Origin: Bacteroidales bacterium
GTDB lineage: Bacteria > Bacteroidota > Bacteroidia > Bacteroidales > Tenuifilaceae
Length of the DNA stretch: 64,000 bases
Assembly (NCBI GenBank): GCA_020636845.1
Contig: JACJXD010000003.1
Location: forward strand, 399,950 to 463,949
Reading direction: 5' to 3'
A program made the translations under genes and the position numbers. This document shows positions 18,043-25,714 of this stretch, piece by piece (position 1 is the stretch's first letter; every line of letters starts with the position of its first letter). The notes under the pieces are model-generated. The model was given only the letters and a program-made list of their open reading frames with translations, searched no databases and was not told the origin of the DNA.

Positions 18043-19035
18043 ATGAACAAGTTAATAGTTTCACCTTCACCTCACATTCATAGCGACGAATCTACGCGTC
18101 GGCTGATGTTTAATGTGGTGTTAGCCCTATTACCAACCCTGGTAGTATCGATATACTACTTCGGAGTCGGAGCCATTATGGTCACCATGGTATCAGTGGC
18201 ATCGTGCGTGCTTTTCGAATATCTTATTCAAAAATTTATCATTAAAGGTAAAACCACCATATCGGACGGATCTGCAATTGTTACCGGTATTCTTCTTGCC
18301 TTTAATGTTCCTAGCAATTTACCTTGGTATATTGTTGTTATTGGTAGCTTAGTAGCAATTGGCGTTGCAAAAATGAGCTTTGGAGGGTTGGGAAATAACC
18401 CATTCAACCCCGCTTTAGTAGGCAGGGTTTTCATGCTTATCTCATTTCCTGTACAAATGACCAGTTGGCCACTACCTATTGAATCGAGGTTAAAATACAT
18501 TGATGCAATTACAGGCCCTACGCCGCTAGCAATTTTAAAAGAAGGGCTTAAAAATGGCGAAAACATTTCGCAACTTACCGACAAACTTCCATCGCACATG
18601 CAAATGTTTATGGGTTTAATGGGCGGTTCGTTAGGCGAAATTGCCGCATTTGCTCTACTAATTGGATTTGCATGGCTGCTGTTTACCAAAACAATAACAT
18701 GGCATATTCCTGTTTCTATTTTCACAACCATTACGGTTTTCACCGGCATTTTATGGCTGATAAATCCTGAGAAGAATGCCGATCCACTATTTCATCTTCT
18801 TACCGGAGGTGTAATGCTCGGGGCAATATTTATGGCTACAGATTATGTTACATCGCCAATGCACCCCTTAGGAATGTGGATTTTTGGTATAGGTATTGGA
18901 TTGCTTACTGTGATTATCCGTGTTTGGGGTGCTTATCCCGAAGGAGTCTCGTTCGCAATTCTAATTATGAATGCCTTTGTTCCACTCATTAACCGTTACG
19001 TTAAACCCAAACGCTTTGGAGAGGAGGTAAAGTAA
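18043..19035 (+). CDS. rnfD: Rnf complex subunit RnfD, membrane flavoprotein
   Basis: A 330-residue integral membrane subunit with about eight to ten helices. It begins with the family's short cytoplasmic segment (SPSPHIHSDESTRRLM). The covalent FMN site is visible as DAITGPTPLA, where the second Thr of TGPT corresponds to the flavinylated Thr of RnfD/NqrB. GGLGNNPFNPALVGRVF is the conserved NqrB/RnfD signature. It works with RnfG, RnfE and RnfA in coupling electron flow to Na+ or H+ transport. The next gene starts one base after its stop. Confidence 0.95.
   Translation: MNKLIVSPSPHIHSDESTRRLMFNVVLALLPTLVVSIYYFGVGAIMVTMVSVASCVLFEYLIQKFIIKGKTTISDGSAIVTGILLAFNVPSNLPWYIVVIGSLVAIGVAKMSFGGLGNNPFNPALVGRVFMLISFPVQMTSWPLPIESRLKYIDAITGPTPLAILKEGLKNGENISQLTDKLPSHMQMFMGLMGGSLGEIAAFALLIGFAWLLFTKTITWHIPVSIFTTITVFTGILWLINPEKNADPLFHLLTGGVMLGAIFMATDYVTSPMHPLGMWIFGIGIGLLTVIIRVWGAYPEGVSFAILIMNAFVPLINRYVKPKRFGEEVK
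19022..19029 (+). promoter_or_regulatory. Strong Shine-Dalgarno site of rnfG
   Basis: The sequence AGGAGGT lies inside the last codons of rnfD, about 8 bases before the rnfG ATG. Such a perfect anti-SD match is rare in this phylum and elsewhere in this window. Confidence 0.75.
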
Positions 19036-19036
19036 A

Positions 19037-19618
19037 ATGGCAAAAGTTGAATCAACATTTAAAAATATGACCCTTACCCTGCTAATTATAACGCTTATTG
19101 CATCAGCAGGATTAGGACTAGTTTATCAATCGACAAAAGGACCTATTGAAGTAGCGCAACTTGCAAAGGTAAATAACGCCATAAAAGTTGTCCTTCCCGA
19201 TTTCGACAATCAACCTTACACCGAAGCTTATACAGTAAAAGCCGACGGTGGCGATTTAATTTTTTATCCTGCTACAAAAAATGGCCAAAAGGTTGGGGTT
19301 GCAGTTAAAACCTTTAGTAATAATGGCTTTGGTGGTAAAATAGAATTAATGGTTGGTTTCCTTCCCGACGGAACAATAAATAAAATTGCCGTTGTTTCTC
19401 ATAAAGAAACTCCCGGGCTTGGAGATAAAATAGAACCTAGCAAATCGGATTTCAGCGTTCAATTCGAAGGAAAAAACCCTGCAACTTTCAAACTAAAAGT
19501 TACAAAAGATGGCGGTAATGTAAACGCTATTACAGCCTCAACAATATCATCCAGAGCTTATTGCGATGCTGTGTCTAGAGCCTACAATGCTTTTATGAAA
19601 GGAGAAAACAATGAATAG
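19037..19618 (+). CDS. rnfG: Rnf complex subunit RnfG, periplasmic flavoprotein
   Basis: A 193-residue subunit with one N-terminal helix (TLTLLIITLIASAGLGLVYQ) and an FMN-binding domain outside the membrane. GFGGKIELMVGF and KETPGLGDKIE are family motifs. The FMN attachment motif near the C-terminus reads ITASTISSRA, with Thr in the acceptor position, a variant of SGATxTS. ApbE would be needed for flavin transfer but is not in this window. It has a strong Shine-Dalgarno site and overlaps rnfE by 8 bases. Confidence 0.95.
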   Translation: MAKVESTFKNMTLTLLIITLIASAGLGLVYQSTKGPIEVAQLAKVNNAIKVVLPDFDNQPYTEAYTVKADGGDLIFYPATKNGQKVGVAVKTFSNNGFGGKIELMVGFLPDGTINKIAVVSHKETPGLGDKIEPSKSDFSVQFEGKNPATFKLKVTKDGGNVNAITASTISSRAYCDAVSRAYNAFMKGENNE

Positions 19619-20225
19619 AATTGCAAACCTTACAAGAGGTATTTTCAGAGAAAATCCCACGTTTGTACTGGTATTAGGGATGTGTCCTACATTGGCCACC
19701 ACCTCGTCGGCAATAAACGGCATGGGAATGGGATTAGCTACAATGTTTGTACTACTCTGCTCGAATGCTGTAATTTCTCTTATTGCAGGCTTTATTCCCG
19801 ATAAAGTACGTATTCCTTCCTACATTGTTGTTATTGCAACTTTTGTAACAATAGTAGATTTACTGATGCAGGCATATACCCAAAGTCTTTACGAAAAGTT
19901 AGGAATTTTTATTCCTCTTATTGTTGTTAACTGTATTGTACTTGGGCGTGCCGAGGCATTTGCGAATAAAAACGGCGTACTAGATTCGGCTCTTGATGGC
20001 TTAGGAATGGGTATAGGTTTTACCCTAGCTTTAACCATACTTGGTAGTATCAGAGAATTACTCGGTAATTTCACTATTTTCGGATTAAGGGTTTTACCCA
20101 AAGATCCTTCGTGGAGTAGAGCCGCATTTTTCCATGAACCCATGCTTGTATTTATTCTTGCACCAGGTGCTTTTATAGTGCTGGCATACCTTATCGCCAT
20201 TTTTAATAAAATCCGTAAACAATAG
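19611..20225 (+). CDS. rnfE: Rnf complex subunit RnfE
   Basis: A 204-residue, six-helix membrane subunit of the NqrD/RnfE family. The signature GMCPTLATTSSAINGMGMG is near the N-terminus and LGRAEAFANKNG lies in the second half. RnfE and RnfA are homologous inverted subunits forming the core of the ion pathway. The ATG lies inside the end of rnfG and is preceded by GGAG at short spacing. Its stop codon is merged with the Shine-Dalgarno site of rnfA. Confidence 0.95.
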   Translation: MNRIANLTRGIFRENPTFVLVLGMCPTLATTSSAINGMGMGLATMFVLLCSNAVISLIAGFIPDKVRIPSYIVVIATFVTIVDLLMQAYTQSLYEKLGIFIPLIVVNCIVLGRAEAFANKNGVLDSALDGLGMGIGFTLALTILGSIRELLGNFTIFGLRVLPKDPSWSRAAFFHEPMLVFILAPGAFIVLAYLIAIFNKIRKQ

Positions 20226-20230
20226 GAGGT
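20224..20230 (+). promoter_or_regulatory. Strong Shine-Dalgarno site of rnfA
   Basis: AGGAGGT overlaps the rnfE stop codon and ends 4 bases before the rnfA ATG, suggesting termination-reinitiation coupling between the two genes. Confidence 0.7.
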
Positions 20231-20234
20231 TACC

Positions 20235-20810
20235 ATGGAATATATACTTATAGTAATAGCAGCCATATTTGTTAACAACGTAGTTCTTTCAAAATTTTTA
20301 GGAATTTGTCCTTTCCTTGGAGTTTCCTCAAAAATTAACACTTCGATAGGAATGGCTGGTGCTGTTACCTTTGTAATGGTTATTGCAACAATGGTAACTT
20401 TTTTGCTTCAACGTTATATACTCGATCCTCTTGGTGCTGGTTTTATGCAAACCATTGTATTCATCTTGGTTATTGCATCGCTAGTGCAAATGGTTGAAAT
20501 TATTCTTAAGAAAATTAGCCCCGCATTATACCAAGCATTAGGTATATTTTTACCGCTAATTACCACCAACTGTGCTGTTTTAGGTATTGCCATTTTGGTA
20601 ATCAAAAACAACTATAACTTACTGGAAGGAGTTGTTTACGCAGCAGCATCGGCTATTGGTTTCGGATTTGCATTGGTAATAATGGCTGGTATCCGCGAAC
20701 AGTTGGAGTTAGCAAATATTCCTAAAGGAATGAAGGGCGTTCCTATTGCCCTACTTACCGCAGGTATATTGGCACTTGCGTTTATGGGGTTTGCAGGAAT
20801 TGTAAAATAA
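20235..20810 (+). CDS. rnfA: Rnf complex subunit RnfA
   Basis: A 191-residue, six-helix subunit of the NqrE/RnfA family. FVNNVVLSKFLGICPFLGVS near the N-terminus and LITTNCAVLGIAI in the centre are diagnostic and contain the conserved membrane Cys residues. It pairs with RnfE. It is the last gene of the rseC-rnfBCDGEA operon and is followed 20 bases later by a long hairpin terminator. Confidence 0.95.
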   Translation: MEYILIVIAAIFVNNVVLSKFLGICPFLGVSSKINTSIGMAGAVTFVMVIATMVTFLLQRYILDPLGAGFMQTIVFILVIASLVQMVEIILKKISPALYQALGIFLPLITTNCAVLGIAILVIKNNYNLLEGVVYAAASAIGFGFALVIMAGIREQLELANIPKGMKGVPIALLTAGILALAFMGFAGIVK

Positions 20811-20820
20811 GGGATATAAG

Positions 20821-20864
20821 ATTAACATAAAAAGGCCTCCCATTAAGGAGGTCTTTTTGTTAAT
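20821..20864 (+). terminator. Terminator of the rnf operon
   Basis: Stem AAAAAGGCCTCC (20829-20840) with GGAGGTCTTTTT (20847-20858), one G-U pair and a 6-base loop; ATTAACA and TGTTAAT outside extend the pairing. The plus strand ends in a T run, and the near symmetry may also stop transcription from the other side. Confidence 0.85.
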
Positions 20865-21053
20865 GTTTCATTAAGAACTTTATAAAATACATCTTTTGAC
20901 GAGTACGAAGTCTTTTATAGCGTGTGTTTAATAAGCAATATATTTTAACCAGTAAAAAATCGAGGAACGTGAACTCAATAGAATTAATCTGTTTTACGAT
21001 AAAGAATATTTTAAAAGTTAAGTATTGATAGTTTGACCTTACATTATACTTAC

Positions 21054-21647
21054 TTACTTCTGTAAAAGTAAATTATCAATTTGACCGTTAGCCTCTTTCA
21101 TGAATTCTGAATACGACTTAGGAATGAGCCTGTTTAAGTAAAGCAATAGTAACCCAATAATTGTGTACCTCAACTGTGATTTAATTCTGTCAGACTCTTC
21201 TAGTGTAAAAATATCATGTTCAACACAATAGTTCCATTCGCTTTCACACGCATCATTCAAAGAGTTCTCTATTACTGAAATTATTGTCTGCTTATTTCCA
21301 AAGTCACCAACCTTTGTTAAGTAAAACAAATCAAAAATACCAGGATACTCAACAAAATACTTTAGATATGCCAATATTGTGGCTTTTAACCTATTCACAC
21401 CATCTAAGTCACTTGGCATTTGACCATTAATAAACACTTTGCATTCTTCCTGAAAATCGCTTACACAAACAAAAACCAAATCGTTAACATCTTTAAAGTA
21501 GTTATAAAGCGTAGCATAAGAATAACCTGCCTGATCTGCAATATTTCTAACGCTAACACCTTTTATACCTTCACCCTTTAGAATGTCTTTGGTTGCTTGA
21601 ATGAAATACTCTTTCATTCTTTTTTCTTGAATTTCCTTATTTTTCAT
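21054..21647 (-). CDS. TetR/AcrR-family transcriptional regulator
   Basis: A protein of about 197 residues. The N-terminal helix-turn-helix (GVSVRNIADQAGYSYATLYNYFKD, about 25-48) is typical TetR; the ligand-binding half is helical and not assignable. The ATG at 21647 is preferred over the adjacent GTG. Upstream, three copies of a nine-base motif surround its -7 element, which suggests autoregulation. It has no divergent partner: the next gene upstream runs in the same direction, 162 bases away, so its targets are not evident here. Confidence 0.88.
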   Translation of the reverse strand: MKNKEIQEKRMKEYFIQATKDILKGEGIKGVSVRNIADQAGYSYATLYNYFKDVNDLVFVCVSDFQEECKVFINGQMPSDLDGVNRLKATILAYLKYFVEYPGIFDLFYLTKVGDFGNKQTIISVIENSLNDACESEWNYCVEHDIFTLEESDRIKSQLRYTIIGLLLLYLNRLIPKSYSEFMKEANGQIDNLLLQK

Positions 21648-21655
21648 CACATTAA

Positions 21656-21708
21656 AATTAACAATGCAAATATAATTATACTTGTTAATTAAATTAATAT
21701 TGTTAATT
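21656..21708 (-). promoter_or_regulatory. tetR promoter with a three-copy operator-like motif
   Basis: On the minus strand a -7 element TATATTTG (21674-21667) precedes the gene. The nine-base motif AATTAACAA occurs at 21656-21664 on the plus strand and, inverted, at 21682-21690 and 21700-21708. The first two form a perfect inverted repeat around the -7 element; the last two are direct repeats 18 bases apart. This fits binding by the TetR dimer, but AT-rich sequence makes chance copies possible. Confidence 0.5.
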
Positions 21709-21809
21709 TAATTTTTATAAAAATTTTACGTTGATAAAGCAACGGACAAGGAAAATACAACTCCTTTTAGGATAAATCGAGAGTTTTAGACTTTAAAGAA
21801 ATTTTTTAC

Positions 21810-22220
21810 TTATTCTGCCTCAACAACAACAACAGTATCAACTCGATCGATAGCACCATACGAGTAAAACCTGAAAATAAGCGTTTTTAACTCCTCCGGT
21901 GTAAATACAATAGTAGTATCTTTTACAACCATGTCTTGCTCACAAGTTTCTCCGTTATTCTCGAACACTCCCGACGCAGCATAACTATAAACAGAATCAA
22001 CGCTGTTATTATACAAAAATTCCAAATTATGCCAACAACTGTTTGACGCTGATGCTATTAAACTAAAAGTATAGGTTGTGTTTAAATGCATAGTATCTGG
22101 TAAAGGACCTGCTTCCATTGCTACATAACCATTGTAATAAACACTGGAATCGCCATCCGAACATGACATTATCGTAACTGCAACTACCAAAGCCAAAATT
22201 GAAATAATAATCTTTTTCAT
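21810..22220 (-). CDS. Small lipoprotein of unknown function
   Basis: A 136-residue protein with a lipoprotein signal (KKIIISILALVVAVTIMSC, Cys about 20) followed by a Ser/Asp linker. The mature part is predicted beta-rich (YNGYVAMEAGPLPDTMHLNTTYTF; DTTIVFTPEELKTLIFRFYS), which suggests an envelope lipoprotein with a small beta domain. I do not recognise the family. The ATG at 22220 is chosen because the signal peptide begins there. It follows the DUF3108 gene after 41 bases on the same strand and may be co-transcribed with it. Confidence 0.75.
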   Translation of the reverse strand: MKKIIISILALVVAVTIMSCSDGDSSVYYNGYVAMEAGPLPDTMHLNTTYTFSLIASASNSCWHNLEFLYNNSVDSVYSYAASGVFENNGETCEQDMVVKDTTIVFTPEELKTLIFRFYSYGAIDRVDTVVVVEAE

Positions 22221-22261
22221 ATTATATGTTTTGTACAAATTTATTAAAAAAGTGAATAGGT

Positions 22262-23089
22262 TTAGTTGCTTTGACATTCTATTGCATGTCGTAATCCTTC
22301 TGCTCTTACTAATCGGGCTTTAACGCTCCCAACTAGTATTGGAGATTCTATAAGAACTGGTAACTTGTTATCATCATCGGTTACCCACACCATCAACTTT
22401 TGCCCACTCGAAAAAATGTCTCCAGCCACTAAGTCAACCTGAAATTTTAAACATCTTAATTTACCAAAACCAGAAACACGTTTTTCCTCCCGGCCAAGAT
22501 AATGAAATCCAACATTAAAAACTTCCTCGTCCATTAATACCTTCATAGGAAATACTTTCCCTGGTTCAATACCCTTATAATCGAAATTTCGAGCAACATA
22601 CAACGATGAAACAACATCGTAAGTGCAAGGGCTTATAGGAACTGTAACAAACTTATTGGGGCCATTCTTTCGTCTGATTCTAATTTTTACATTGCTGGAA
22701 TCTATATTGTACCAATATTCGTTCTCCTTGGTAAAACCGCCCTCGTATATACTACGATTATAATAAACCGGACGCAAGGTTACTGGCTCCACCCAAGATT
22801 CGTACAAATCTCTAACCTTGAAAAACCAATCGTAAAAAGGGTAACTTTTCCCTGTTGCCTTAAGATGCAATAAACTTTTGTTGAACTTACTGTCGAACGA
22901 AACGGAAAATTCGACCTCGCCAACATCTGTCCAAACAAAAAACCAGTTATAACTGACTTTATAAACAACTTTTTCGCCGTTTACAAACGACGAGTTAACT
23001 ATACCGCATTCATCGTCCTGAGCAAATACATCAAAATGAAAAAGCAATACAAACGATGCCACAAAAAAGATTTTCAATAAATTCTTCAT
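22262..23089 (-). CDS. DUF3108 domain-containing exported protein
   Basis: A 275-residue protein with a cleavable signal peptide (LLKIFFVASFVLLFHFDVFAQ) and a DUF3108 domain through most of its length (NGEKVVYKVSYNWFFVWTDVGEVEF; YESWVEPVTLRPVYYNRS; MVWVTDDDNKLPVLIESPI). Family members are periplasmic, beta-rich proteins of unclear function. Its ATG overlaps the recG stop by one base (TGATG), so translation is coupled to recG even though the products act in different compartments. Confidence 0.85.
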   Translation of the reverse strand: MKNLLKIFFVASFVLLFHFDVFAQDDECGIVNSSFVNGEKVVYKVSYNWFFVWTDVGEVEFSVSFDSKFNKSLLHLKATGKSYPFYDWFFKVRDLYESWVEPVTLRPVYYNRSIYEGGFTKENEYWYNIDSSNVKIRIRRKNGPNKFVTVPISPCTYDVVSSLYVARNFDYKGIEPGKVFPMKVLMDEEVFNVGFHYLGREEKRVSGFGKLRCLKFQVDLVAGDIFSSGQKLMVWVTDDDNKLPVLIESPILVGSVKARLVRAEGLRHAIECQSN

Positions 23090-25197
23090 CAACTTATTCT
23101 ACTAAAGTCCCTTTGTTGGGATTGCAATTCTTTTAAACGCTCAACCAATAAACTATTTACAGGATTAACTAATTCCGGATCATTATCGAGAATTTTACCG
23201 GCCACAGCACGAACATGCTGCAAAAGTTGGCTATCGGTCGATAAATTTGCCAACTTCAAATCGAAAGGCAATCCACTCTGCACAGTGCCTTCAATATCGC
23301 CAGGACCACGTAACTTCAAATCCTCCTCAGCTATTCTAAAACCGTCGTTAGTGGCACTCATTATCTGCAACTTTTTACGAGATTCGTTACCCAACTTAAC
23401 CGAAGAAACTAAAACGCAATAACTTTCGTCGGAACCGCGCCCAACCCGACCCCTTAACTGGTGCATTTGCGCCAATCCAAAACGCTCGGCACTTTCAATA
23501 ACCATTACAGTGGCATTAGGAACATTTACACCAACCTCTATAACCGTTGTAGCTACCATAATATTTGCCTTTCCCTTGGCAAACAAATTCATGGAAAAGT
23601 CCTTGTCTTCAGGTTTCATTTGTCCGTGCACTACAACTGTAACATACTCCGGCGGAGGAAATGCACGTACAATACTTTCGTACCCATCCTGCAAATCCTT
23701 TAGGTTTTCCATCTTTTCGGATTCCTTAATTAGCGGATACACAACATACACTTGCCTTCCCGCACTTATTTGATCCCGAATCAATCCAAAAACCACATTG
23801 CGCTTTACATCGGTATAATGTAAGGTTTTAATGGGTTTACGTCCCGGTGGCAACTCATCAATTACGCTAACCTCCAAATCGCCATACAGCGTCATGGCTA
23901 GGGTTCGGGGAATTGGTGTAGCCGACATTACCAACACATGGGGAGGGTTGGTATTCTTCTCCCATAACTTTGCCCTTTGGGCAACACCAAACCTGTGCTG
24001 CTCATCGATTACAACTAAACCAAGGTTATTAAACTTAACAACATCCTCAAGCAGGGCATGTGTTCCAATCAGAATATTTAACTCGCCTGCCTCCAACGAC
24101 TGATGCAGCGTATTCCGTTCCGATTTTCGCGTACTTCCCGTAAGCAACCCTACACTTACAGGTAAATCGCCAAGCATTTCGGTAATCGAATCGTAATGTT
24201 GGTTTGCCAGTATTTCGGTAGGAGCCATTATACAAGCCTGAAAACCATTATCAATGGCAATAAGCATCGACATTAAAGCCACCAATGTTTTTCCACTTCC
24301 AACATCTCCCTGTAGCAAACGGTTCATTTGCTTTCCGCTACCAATGTCGTTTCGAATTTCCTTTATCACCCTTTTTTGAGCATTAGTTAACGGAAAAGGC
24401 AACTTCTCGTTGTAAAAACGATGAAACATCTCTCCTACCTTGGAAAATACATGACCGTTTACCCTGCTTAACCTAACCTTTTGCCTAAATAAAATTCCTA
24501 ACTGAATGTAAAATAGTTCCTCGAATTTTAAACGAAGTTCTGCCTTATGAAGCAACGTTACCGTTTGCGGGAAATGAATATTCCGTAAGGCTTCGGAAAG
24601 TGTCATTAACTTGTGCTGCTCAATCAGGTAAGGAGGCAACGTTTCGATGATTTTCCCATTTACCTGCTTTGCCAACTCCTGCTGAAGCCCTAATATTGTT
24701 CGCGAGGTTACCCGACTGCTTTTCAACTTTTCGGTTGTGGAATACGCCGGCTGCAACGCTCCAACAATGTTATCCTTTCCCCTAACGAATTCTTCCATTT
24801 CGGGATGCGCAATATTTAAGCCGGAGCCAAACCGATTAGCCTTGCCAAATACCAAATAATCCACATTGGTCTTAAGCCATTTGGTCATCCATGAAACTCC
24901 CTTAAACCAAACTAACTCCAACCGCCCAGAGCCATCAGATAAAATTGCGGTTAACCTGCGGTTCCGCCCTACTCCAACCTCAGCAATATTCACTATTCGC
25001 CCCACAACTTGAACGTAGGGCAAATCCTCGTTGAGCTCTGCTATCCGGTAAATTCGAGATCTATCAATGTGCTTATACGGAAAGTAGTAGAGTAAATCGC
25101 CAAAAGTGAAAATGCCTAACTCTTTGCCAAGAAGTTCTGCCCTTTTAGGCCCAACCCCCGGTAAGTATTTTATGTCGGTTGAAAGAATATTGGCCAT
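23089..25197 (-). CDS. recG: ATP-dependent DNA helicase RecG
   Basis: A 702-residue SF2 helicase that remodels stalled replication forks and Holliday junctions. The N-terminal wedge (OB-fold) domain covers about 60-160 (VQVVGRIVNIAEVG; GRLELVWFKG). Walker A is QGDVGSGKT, Walker B DEQHRFG, and motif III SATPIPRTLA; the C-terminal helicase lobe includes VGVNVPNATVMVIE and QLRGRVGRG. Length and motif order match full-size RecG. The start is the ATG at 25197 (MANILSTDIKYLPGVGPKRA). Confidence 0.96.
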   Translation of the reverse strand: MANILSTDIKYLPGVGPKRAELLGKELGIFTFGDLLYYFPYKHIDRSRIYRIAELNEDLPYVQVVGRIVNIAEVGVGRNRRLTAILSDGSGRLELVWFKGVSWMTKWLKTNVDYLVFGKANRFGSGLNIAHPEMEEFVRGKDNIVGALQPAYSTTEKLKSSRVTSRTILGLQQELAKQVNGKIIETLPPYLIEQHKLMTLSEALRNIHFPQTVTLLHKAELRLKFEELFYIQLGILFRQKVRLSRVNGHVFSKVGEMFHRFYNEKLPFPLTNAQKRVIKEIRNDIGSGKQMNRLLQGDVGSGKTLVALMSMLIAIDNGFQACIMAPTEILANQHYDSITEMLGDLPVSVGLLTGSTRKSERNTLHQSLEAGELNILIGTHALLEDVVKFNNLGLVVIDEQHRFGVAQRAKLWEKNTNPPHVLVMSATPIPRTLAMTLYGDLEVSVIDELPPGRKPIKTLHYTDVKRNVVFGLIRDQISAGRQVYVVYPLIKESEKMENLKDLQDGYESIVRAFPPPEYVTVVVHGQMKPEDKDFSMNLFAKGKANIMVATTVIEVGVNVPNATVMVIESAERFGLAQMHQLRGRVGRGSDESYCVLVSSVKLGNESRKKLQIMSATNDGFRIAEEDLKLRGPGDIEGTVQSGLPFDLKLANLSTDSQLLQHVRAVAGKILDNDPELVNPVNSLLVERLKELQSQQRDFSRIS

Positions 25198-25281
25198 TTA
25201 CATCGATTATGTATTACAAAGTAAGCAAAATATTACAAACATAACCACGCCATAAACCGAACAGTTTGTTATAGAATCAAA

Positions 25282-25308
25282 AAAGCAGGAGCTAAATGCT
25301 CCTGCTTT
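25282..25308 (-). terminator. Terminator of the 78-residue-protein gene
   Basis: Perfect 11-bp stem AAAGCAGGAGC (25282-25292) with GCTCCTGCTTT (25298-25308), 5-base loop, and a T run on the minus strand. It separates the small gene from recG. Confidence 0.8.
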
Positions 25309-25324
25309 CTTAACATTCCTCTAA

Positions 25325-25561
25325 TTAGAGACTCTCGACTACTCTATGTAATTGTATTTTAAGCAACTTCTCATCGAGCGAATTGTAAACCAAGGATTCG
25401 CGTTCTTCGGGTTTTAAAAGACAGTATATAAAATTTTCATCGATATCAACTAAAAACGATATTAAGTCTTTAAACGCATCCCTTTGTGTATCGAATCCAA
25501 CGTTGCGAGAGTACTCATAAATTCTGTCCTGAATATCCTTGTTACTCAATAGCGGTTCCAT
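25325..25561 (-). CDS. Small hypothetical protein, 78 residues
   Basis: I do not recognise this family. The protein is acidic and probably all-helical (SNKDIQDRIYEYSRNVGFDTQRD; FKDLISFLVDIDENFIYCLLKPEERESLVYN), with no signal peptide or membrane segment. The tidy terminator 17 bases after its stop, its ordinary codon use and its freedom from overlap support a real gene. It lies between recG and recQ on the same strand, separated from each by more than 100 bases, so it is probably transcribed alone. Confidence 0.65.
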   Translation of the reverse strand: MEPLLSNKDIQDRIYEYSRNVGFDTQRDAFKDLISFLVDIDENFIYCLLKPEERESLVYNSLDEKLLKIQLHRVVESL

Positions 25562-25673
25562 GTTCTACAAATTAAAAAATTAAAATAACTCTAACTAATG
25601 TAGTAAATCTTATTCCGATTTTAACAAAAGCAAATACCATGCCGCAATTATTACATACAAGCATCTGACTAAA

Positions 25674-25689
25674 TATCAAAACTTTGATA
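25674..25689. repeat. Short dyad between recQ and the small gene
   Basis: TATCAAA (25674-25680), two bases, TTTGATA (25683-25689): a perfect 7-bp inverted repeat, followed by the near copy ATTGATA. It could be an operator or part of a weak terminator. Confidence 0.35.
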
Positions 25690-25714
25690 AATATTGATAA
25701 AATAAAGGAGAAAT

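Noticed and set aside
18228..18749. A 173-codon minus-strand frame inside rnfD
   Set aside because: It is fully antisense to a well-conserved subunit and shows no recognisable protein features; it is a shadow of the coding strand's codon bias.
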